DNA of 64,000 nucleotides from Ailurus styani (lineage: Eukaryota > Chordata > Mammalia > Carnivora > Ailuridae): positions 29,953 to 93,952 of the forward strand of contig LNAC01001805.1 in assembly GCA_002007465.1 (NCBI GenBank), given 5' to 3'. The first letter of the stretch is position 1. Every line of letters begins with the position of its first letter. The notes under the pieces are model-generated. The model saw only the letters and a program-made list of their open reading frames with translations, ran no database searches and was not told the origin of the DNA. The translations under genes and the position numbers were made by a program. Positions 56,478-64,000 of the stretch are shown piece by piece.

Positions 56478-58914
56478 GAGTTGAGATTTCTTAAACATAT
56501 TTTCTTTTTTAGATTATTCTGATTATGATTTTTCTTCTTAGATTGATCTGTTTAGGTTTATGGACCTGTTTCACCTGTCTATTCTCTGTATGATCCTCCC
56601 TTTCCCCAACTCTTTCTGCCCAAAAATGCAGTGAAAAGTAAATGGACTGATGGTGGCTTTTTCTAATCTTATCAGAGCACACCCAGAAGGGGACACGGAG
56701 TTCTTCTGTCATGCCTGCCCTGCCAGGCTCTCAGCAAGCACAACATGCTGTTGTGTAACATTTAGTTTCAGTCTATCAATTCCCTATAAACACTGGCGAG
56801 TCAAGGTCTGCATGAGCTCTGCAAGCAGTATCCATGACAACAGTACCTACAGCAGGGTACTTAGCATATGGGAAACAAGAGATATCACCCCCCACTCCTT
56901 TTTTTTTTGGTGATCATATGATGAATAATTGAATATTAAGCAAATGAACACACTCATTTTATGCTAACCAATACTACTTCCACGTTACTTTTTAACCTGT
57001 AGTTAATTCATACTGTTATACAAAATAAGATTTAAAATAAAAAAAAAAGGAAGGAAGAAGGACACCCTGCTTGACTTTGATTTAAAACATTTCCAGTGAC
57101 TTCTTTCTGAAAGAAAAATACAGTAAAGATGGTCTTGTGAATTTATGGTAACTTCTGCTCATAGAATAAGTCAGTGGAAAATCTTAAACATTTTCAATAA
57201 ATATCAAACAAGAATAGTTTCATGATGACACATAATTAAGTTGCTTTACACACCCCTGCTACTCACATGAACATCCTGCTATGGCTATGGCAAAACACTG
57301 TGCATGCAAACATAAGAAAGAGGGCAGGAAGGATAAGAGACAGAAAAGTGACTACCATATTACACCAATAAAATTAATCATCAAATTTTAGTGTTACAAA
57401 AGTGGTTGTAGCCTACCATATCATCTCTTTGTACCTAAAAGGGATAAGAATATTACTCTGGAATAGCTGGAAGTCTTATCCAGCTTTTACTTAGTTTTTA
57501 CCCTCCTGAATAATATAAGTTGTTTTTAGCTGTGCTTCCCCAATCTCCTGAGATGGCATCACAACTTTTTTTAAGGGCAAAACTTTGATTTCCCTTATAT
57601 CCTTGTATATCTCCAGCCCATCCTCCTGTCAGAGTTGAATAAAGTTCAGAAAATGATTAAAGTTTACTAAAAAAAAAAGCAATGCCTATGGAGATTCAAA
57701 GGGGATTTTAACATTGACAGTAGATCGTCAGGATCTTTTCTTAGCTGCACCACAGACATTCTGTTGTTGCTTCTAAGTGATGTTGAATGAAAATTAATAC
57801 CACATTTTGGCAAGTGATTTTTGCAGCCAAAGGAAGAACTTTTGTGCTGTATGTGTTAAGCGTATCTCTTGTCATCAAATAATAAATGTCTGGCATGTAG
57901 CTGGATGTGCAAATATAGCTACAGACATTAATAAGAAAAATACATGAGAACATTTTGTTTCATGAATAAGTACAGTTCTAAAATTTTAAATGAGTCTCCA
58001 ATGTATTTACATATTTATAGTCTTCTCGTATATTTGGAATTCTTCATCACTAAATGGAATCTAGTATTATAGTCTGCATTTCTTGCTATTATACAAAGAT
58101 TTTTTTTGTAACTCATATTTTTGTGAAAGACTACTCATCATTATTCCCTAGAGTCAGGGTACAGCTATTAAAATGTTGTAATCTTAATTTTCCTTTTCCT
58201 CAAAATACTACTGTATATAGTACAGAAAGAGTGGTGTTGATCATAATATGTTAAAACCATTGAGAAGACAATTATGGGTCACATGCAGTCTTTGTACAGC
58301 ATTTTAGAAGTGTGACATGTCAGAGAATAGACTCTAAAATGTATACTTGTGTTACAACTGGTTGTATCAAAACAATAAAGTAGGCTGGCTTAAGAAAGTT
58401 TTTGCCTCTTGAGAGCATGAATGCTCTGATTGAGAACCTCAGAAATTGTTAAGATAGGTGAGAATTGGAATTGGCAACCATGTTTAAACTCAGTCCCACA
58501 TATATATAGTGAAACATGTTTTTCACTAATTTAAGCTCATTTTGTTCTTCAGCCAGAAGCTAGAAAACTAGTTTTCTGAGACTATAAAAATGAAAGGTTA
58601 AGTACGAGGAAGAGAGTTTCTGGCACACGTGTCCAACATTGATTAAGATGATATGGGTTGGAGAACATGGCTCTGGGTCTGAACACAAGACTGAGGCTGC
58701 ACTGTGTTTTTAGAGCAGATGATTATGGCAACAGCTGGGGCAGAAGATGATCAATGTGCTAAGGAAATGAAAAAACCTGGCTAAACAGCTATAAATGTGT
58801 AATGGTATTACTAACTCTGCACATTTCCATTCATTATCTTTCTTGTTCTTTTTATTATATTTGACATTGTTGATTGCTCTTCTCTTGAAAAAGTAAAAAA
58901 ACATATATATATAT
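56478..58914. other. Unassigned DNA, 2.4 kb
   Basis: AT-rich and apparently low in recognisable repeats. A T-run lies at 56899-56909 and an (AT)n run at 58902-58917. No gene signal. Confidence 0.4.
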
Positions 58915-60023
58915 ATATTCCTTTCACTTTAACCTCTAACCACTTTAACCTCATCCCCTCACCTTCTGGTCATACCTGCCCAGTCACCTTTGTATGTATC
59001 TTTTACTCTGCTTTTCCTAAATTTTGGTGTTGCCAACAGGCTCTATTCCAAGCCCTTTTTGCTTCTGACTCTATACATGTTTTTGCTTATTCCAGAAGTG
59101 TACATTAACCACGTCTGTAGCCACCCAGAAAGTTTTATTTTCAAACCAGATTGTTTTTGTGAGCTTTACACCATCTACTGAATTTCACCTTGCACATGTT
59201 CCAAGATACTCCCATCTCAAACTCAAAATCTCCTTTTACTGCTGATCTACCTGAGTTCTATATCTAGGTTGATACTACTGCCAGCTCACGTGCCCAAGCC
59301 AAAAACTTGAACATTATTTCTCTTTCTCTTAATCACCAAGTCTCGACAATGTTACCTCCTAAATATTCTCAATTACATCTACTTTTTTTTATCACCACCA
59401 ACTCTACCCAAGATTAGGCCTTATTTCTCTTAAATGCACCATAATTAACAATTTTGTTCCTTTCTAATTTATATTCCACATATATCTAGAGACATCCTAA
59501 TAAAGTATGAATATGTCAAATGATTTTCTTCCATAAACCCCTGACCACATTTCATTACTTTTAGGATAAAATCTTAACTCCATGACATTGTTTAAAAAAC
59601 CCTGCTTTACTCCTCTATCTCTTGTCATTCAGCCCATGGACCTTACCTTTCACATATGCTGAATTCTTTCTTAAAGTAGAGCACTTTAATACACAGCTTT
59701 TGTTGAGATTATTACTTGGACACTACCTGGAATACTTTATTGCTATCATATGCCTCCTAACGTTCCTTAAATAAACTAATTAATATATTAACATTAATCA
59801 TTCTAATTTTTCTGTGAAGCCTATACTGATGAGCCTCCCCACAACCTTGAGTTAGATGACTTTAAAACAGTCATACACTCTTAATTTTTCCTTTTATAGA
59901 ATTCATCAGTGAATTAGGATATATATTTGACTTAACCATGAGAATGGGATCATGTCAATATTATTCATTGTTATAGTTCTAGCAGTTAGTGCAATACTTG
60001 GGTTTTAGCAGGCACACAATAAA
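58915..60023 (+). mobile_element. L2 (LINE-2) 3' region, second sense copy
   Basis: CACCAAGTCTCGACAATGTTAC, TAGGATAAAATCTTAACTCCATG, CCTGGAATACTTTATTGC, GAATGGGATCATGTCAATAT and ending GCAGGCACACAATAAATG, the normal L2 3' end. More diverged than the 46.5-kb copy. Confidence 0.65.
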
Positions 60024-60037
60024 TGTATGTAGTTTTA

Positions 60038-60184
60038 TTTATTTATTTATTTTTTAATATTTCTGGGTTTCTTTTTTTTTTTAAGATTTTATTTATTTAT
60101 TTGACACACAGAGAGAGAGAGAGAGAGAGATTTTTTAATATTTCTGGGTTTCTTTTTTTTTTTAAGATTTTATTTATTTATTTG

Positions 60185-60216
<32 letters not shown>

Positions 60217-60369
60217 GATCACAAGTAGGCAGAGAGGCAGGCAGAGAGAGAGGAGGAAGCAGGCACCCCGCCAAGCAGAGAGCCCGATGTGGGCCTCGAT
60301 CCCAGGACCCTGGGATCATGACCTGAGCCGAAGGCAGAGGCTTTAACCCACTGAGCCACCCAGGCGCCC
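60038..60369 (-). mobile_element. Can-SINE with extended, duplicated tail, antisense
   Basis: The whole insertion is enclosed by the perfect duplication TGTATGTAGTTTTA (60024-60037, 60370-60383). Beyond the normal SINE 3' end the tail contains non-SINE sequence (antisense TTTTTTAATATTTCTGGGTT) and a further TTTA-rich run. An 81-bp segment is present twice in tandem. Confidence 0.93.
60050..60211. repeat. Tandem 81-bp duplication in a SINE tail
   Basis: 60050-60130 and 60131-60211 both run from TTTTTTAATATTTCTGGG through the TTAAGATTTTATTTATTT block into GA repeats, essentially identical. Confidence 0.95.
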
Positions 60370-60404
60370 TGTATGTAGTTTTAGAATGCAAAAATACATT
60401 TCTT

Positions 60405-60583
60405 GGGTACCTGGGTGGCTTTGTCGGTTAAGCTGTCTGCCTTCATCTCAGGTCATGATCCCAGGATCCTGGGATTGAGTCCTGAGTCAGGCTCCCTGCT
60501 CTGCCAGGAGTTTGCTTCTTCCTCTGCGCCTCCCCTGACTTGTTCTCTCTCTCTCTCTCAAATAAATTAAAAAAAAATTTTTT
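60405..60583 (+). mobile_element. Can-SINE, older type, sense
   Basis: Perfect duplication AAAATACATTTCTT at 60391-60404 and 60584-60597. Lies 7 bp beyond the duplication of the previous SINE, in opposite orientation. Confidence 0.95.
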
Positions 60584-60597
60584 AAAATACATTTCTT

Positions 60598-62094
60598 CAC
60601 AGTTCCAGATGTAAATACTTGAGTTTAAACTATTCAACTGGTAATGAACACTGTTTTCCTTTAGCAGGTTCTAGGTTTGTTTTTTATTCCATTTTAAATA
60701 ACTTGTCTTGTGTTACTTAAAATTGGGTCAATTGATTTTATAGAGCACCAGACAGGAGTTCAAAGCGCATTTAGTGACACAGTCAGATAAAAGGACCTGG
60801 CTAAAGAGGGGAAATGACTAGATGATGAGACTTTTCATCTGTGACAGACTCATCTCAGGGCCTAGGATGAGGATGGACTGATTTATTGGTTAAATAAACT
60901 CATTGGTGCCTGATCTCTATTGCTTTATAAACTTTCCTTTAAAAGGACAATTACATGAAAGGAAGTAATGAAGTCAAGGACGCACTTTTATGCAGACAGC
61001 ACATGCCAATTCATATTCTGACCAAGGTATGCTCAGTGAACCATCTAAACAAATTGTAGTTCCTGCTTCAAAGGTTAGCATTTATCTAACAACTATTTAT
61101 TCCTTCCAATTTACTACGATAGCACTGGCGTTGAATTCCCAAACTAGATACCTACTGTGTGGTAAACACAGGCAGAAAACCACTAGCAAAGGAAAAAGGC
61201 TAAGGAAGGAGAACACTATTAGAAACCTTTACCAGCCTAAAAATGGCCACCAGACCACAACAAAAATAGGGAGCATCTATTAATGGAACATAAATTGACT
61301 GTTTCATGCACAGTGTGTTCAGACTGCTTGCAGGTACTTCTGATTATCTTTAAAAGATGGCCAAGTTTACTTCTATTCTGCACAGTTTGACAGCTGAAAT
61401 AATAGAACATTGGAAATTTCCCCTACTGGTACTTTCTTTTATTGCATTATAAATTGTTTTTCCTATAGTAACTCACTGGGGCAAGAATAATAACCATGCC
61501 AAAGTGTTAGAGTAAATAATTAAAAACAACTACAATTTTAATATGTTTTGTTCTATATGTTATTTAATGCTAACTTGCAGTGAAACTGCTGAGGAAGTGT
61601 TGAGTTTGTATACCCAACAAGTACAGGAATTCCCTTTGATGATAGAGATGCAATAAAAATAAAAATCAATGGTCATAATGTTATCTTAAATGACTTACAT
61701 TGAACCCTGAAGACATTCCATCTATTTGTCCTTTTGAAGTATGCTTTAGTTTATTATTTCTGTAGTCTGTCATGACTAATAAGTATTGTCATAAATTGTG
61801 TTTTCTGAGTCTAATAAATTCTTAATATTATGCTGTTTCAATTGTTTTTATTTTCTAAAAGACTTCATTAAAAATATATTCTGGAATTTTAGAAATCTTG
61901 AAATCAACACAGTTTTTCAGTTCCATCCATGTTGCATAACTATCTTACCCATGTCTTTCTTGGCTTTCCCTTGAACATAAACCAGTCTGAGGGCAATTGG
62001 AAGTGTACCCCAATAGCACACTGCACTGAGGAAGCTTGTCAGGTTTCTGAAGTTAACATTCAGCTCTTTCATTTGTTCTTTGTCCCGATATTAA
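60598..62094. other. Unassigned DNA
   Basis: A 97-codon plus frame (60990-61283) has no recognised domain. Nothing else identified. Confidence 0.4.
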
Positions 62095-63915
62095 CTGTAA
62101 AATTTAATAATTCATTGATTCTAAAAACATTTACCATGTTCTTATTATGTATAAAGTCTATTTATAACATTCAGATAGAAAATGCATAGTTGATCTTTGC
62201 CGCCAAAGAGTTCACAGTCTGGTAGAATGGTAATGTAATATGTTAAATGCAATGGTGGTGTCATGCATATTGATTTTTACTAGCAAAAAAAAAAGACTTC
62301 TAACTGGCCTTGGGAAGAGAGAGGGATCAAAGAAAACTTTCAGAAGGTAGTGATTCAGGAGTTGACCATTAAGTGAGTTATGAGTCAGCTAGGTATGAGA
62401 AGAACCATAAAGGAGGCAAGAAGTAGGGAGGTGTCTGTCCTTCCCATTTCCTCTCCTTTTTTTCCTCCTTCACCTCCAATAAAAATCAGTTGAAACGTCG
62501 TATATGCCAGGTGTACCACAGGCAAATGGGATAATGGCTAAAGAGAAGGTACAAAGAAGCAAAGAGATAAAGGCAAGAAAGATATGGTGTGAGTGTAAAA
62601 ATATACAAAGTTCAGGGGCAAGATTCAGGGGCAAGAGTGGAAAACTAGCTAGGGTTCAGGTTACATCGGATTTTATTTTTTATGCCCAGAGATGGAGTTT
62701 AGACATTATCCTATATGTAAAAGTTATCTTTTAAAAGTAATTAATATTAATTATCTTGTAAAAACAACTAATGGGCTTTGAGGGCATTATGCAAAGTGAA
62801 ATAAGTCAGACAGAAAGACAAATACCATATGATCTCACTTATACATAGAACCTTAAAATGCACCACACACAACAGCTCACAGACATGGAAAAGAGGTTGG
62901 TGGTTGAAGAGAGTTGGAGACTGAGGGGTAGGCAAAATGGGTGAAAGAAGTAAGAAAATACAAACCTCCAGTTATAAAGTAAATAAGTTCTGGGGACCTA
63001 ACTTATGGCATGTACATGGAGTTAACAATACTGCCTTACATACTAGAAAGTTGCTAAGAGAGTAAATCTTAAATGTTCTTATCACAAGAAAAAAAAAGCT
63101 GTAACTATGTGAAGTGGTGAATGTTAATTAGACTTACTGTGGTGATCATTTTGCAATATATACTCATATTGAATCATTATATTGTACACCTGAAACTAAT
63201 AAAATGTATGTGGCAATTATATTTCAATAAGAAAGAAAAAAATAAATAAATAAAAGTAATTACTAGATATGACCAAATTTGTGACTGGCATTATAACCAG
63301 TAATGGTGTTGAAAATAGATTTGAAGTTGAAAGAATGGAGATGAGGTGGGATTAGGCAGTTATTTCAGCCATCTAAGGCAGTCATCATCAAGACTTGAAA
63401 TAGGAATGTGATCATAAGAATGGAGAGGAGGGGATAGATTTGAAAATAAGAGAGTAAATAATTTGAATTCAGAGGCTTAATGGGTAGATCTGGAAATTGA
63501 GGAAGGGGGGAGAATAAGAGATGACACCCTGTGTTTCGACTGGGTAGTGTGGTGGTGCCAGCAAGGAAGAACAGGTATGAGTAGGATTCAGTTTTGAACA
63601 TGCTGTATTTAAGGCTACGACTGTACTCTGGTAGGGGTGTCCATGAGGCAGTGGTTTATGGAAGTCTGAAGGTATGTGTAGAGTCTTGGATGCATATTCA
63701 AATTTTAGAGTCATTGGTTCTTGGTTGATAGTTGAAATAATAAAAGCATATGAGGTTATTGATAAAGAATTGAAAAGATAGGAAAAAAAAGTGTCCCACA
63801 AATAGTGGTGGGAGATGTTATTTTAGGAACTGATGAAGGATGAGGAAGAAACCATTGGATAAACAGAAAAAAAGGAAATCAGAGGTGGATGAGGAAAATT
63901 AGGAGTGCACTAAGG
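62095..63915 (-). mobile_element. L2 fragment, antisense, split by an L1
   Basis: The left part (62095-62450) has AATAATTCATTGATTC, GCCAAAGAGTTCACAGTCTGG and AGTGATTCAGGAGTTGACC. The right part (about 63290-63915) has GATTCAGTTTTGAACATGCTG and GGGGTGTCCATGAGGC. Order and spacing fit antisense L2. Confidence 0.6.
62744..63250 (+). mobile_element. L1 (L1MA-like) 3' end, sense, nested in L2
   Basis: Duplication TAAAAGTAATTA at 62732-62743 and 63251-63262. Contains GCAAAGTGAAATAAGTCAGAC, CCATATGATCTCACTTATAC and TTGTACACCTGAAACTAATA, then an AATAAATAAATAAA tail. Confidence 0.93.
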
Positions 63916-63940
63916 GAATGGAGAGCCTAAAAACAGGGTT

Positions 63941-64000
63941 GGAGAGAGCGGCAAGATGGCGGAGGAGTAGGAGACCGATTATCATCAGGTCCCAGGAATT
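63941..64000 (+). mobile_element. 5' end of an L1 (promoter region), cut by window edge
   Basis: GGAGAGAGCGGCAAGATGGC followed by GGAGGAGTAGGAGACC is how carnivore and other mammalian L1 5' UTRs begin. CAAGATGGCGG (63952-63962) matches the YY1 site that positions L1 transcription start. Only 60 bp are visible; an L1 that keeps its 5' end is usually full length or internally deleted. Confidence 0.75.
63952..63962 (+). promoter_or_regulatory. YY1-like site at L1 5' end
   Basis: CAAGATGGCGG agrees with the YY1 consensus and sits about 12 bp from the inferred L1 start. Its role in human L1 is established knowledge; activity here is inference. Confidence 0.6.

Noticed and set aside
1893..60391. 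Recurring open frames containing GAWVAQWVKASAFSSGHDLR-like peptides
   Set aside because: They are translations of Can-SINE heads in one frame (for example at 15904, 26056, 45205 and, antisense, 1893 and 11805), not a protein family.
412..60583. tRNA genes suggested by A-box/B-box-like motifs
   Set aside because: All occur in the tRNA-derived heads of Can-SINEs, which lack a foldable mature tRNA and carry SINE tails.

Overview
The window is repeat-dominated, AT-rich mammalian nuclear DNA with no recognisable protein-coding exon, functional RNA gene or CpG island. Many tRNA-Lys-derived Can-SINEs place it in a carnivoran. The commonest, best-preserved SINE type has the head GGGTGGCTCAGTGGGTTAAAG, the internal block TGCCTGCCTCTCTGCCTACT and an AATAAATAAA/ATCTTT tail. 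From memory of carnivore SINEs this fits a musteloid caniform such as ferret, mink or otter; no database was consulted. The stretch is an intergenic desert or the inside of a very long intron.

Layout. 1-6 kb: SINEs, an ancient antisense L1 (3.8-4.9 kb) and unassigned DNA. 6.07-6.67 kb: an antisense solo LTR with 12-bp terminal inverted repeats. 6.8-10.9 kb: MIR pieces and ancient antisense L1 debris, into which a young L1 3' end (9.37-10.14 kb) and a SINE containing an assembly gap have inserted. 10.9-15.1 kb: the longest low-repeat part, with an LTR-like fragment and one candidate non-coding exon. 15-22 kb: SINEs, two direct copies of an ancient repeat, an old L1, a hAT element and a MaLR LTR. 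22-32 kb: L1 fragments in both orientations with nested SINEs, an L1 inserted in a SINE, and an LTR split by an L1. 32-36 kb: SINEs, a suspicious 180-bp direct duplication joined by one N, and an ERVL-like LTR. 36-41 kb: mostly unassigned, with an antisense L2 interrupted by MIR. 41-45 kb: an L1 nested in an older L1. 45-54 kb: MER20-type hAT elements, a long sense L2, L1 tails and L2 debris. 54-62 kb: an MLT1-type LTR, a second sense L2 and a SINE pair, one SINE carrying an 81-bp internal duplication. 62-64 kb: an antisense L2 split by an L1, then the 5' end of another L1 running off the edge.

Nesting and target-site duplications give a relative order: L2, MIR and MER elements oldest; then L1M-type L1s and MaLR/ERVL LTRs; then carnivore L1 tails and Can-SINEs, the SINEs being youngest in most nests. 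Most short open reading frames are SINE or L1 translations; the recurring peptide GAWVAQWVKASAFSSGHDLR is simply the Can-SINE head read in frame. No genes cooperate here and I did not find a new biological system. The items most worth a second look are the probable false duplication at 33.9-34.2 kb, the SINE with a duplicated and possibly transduced tail at 60 kb, hairpins inside L1 remnants, repeated microsatellite birth at one L1 ORF2 site, the L1 promoter end at the right edge, and the spliceable-looking segment at 13.65 kb.
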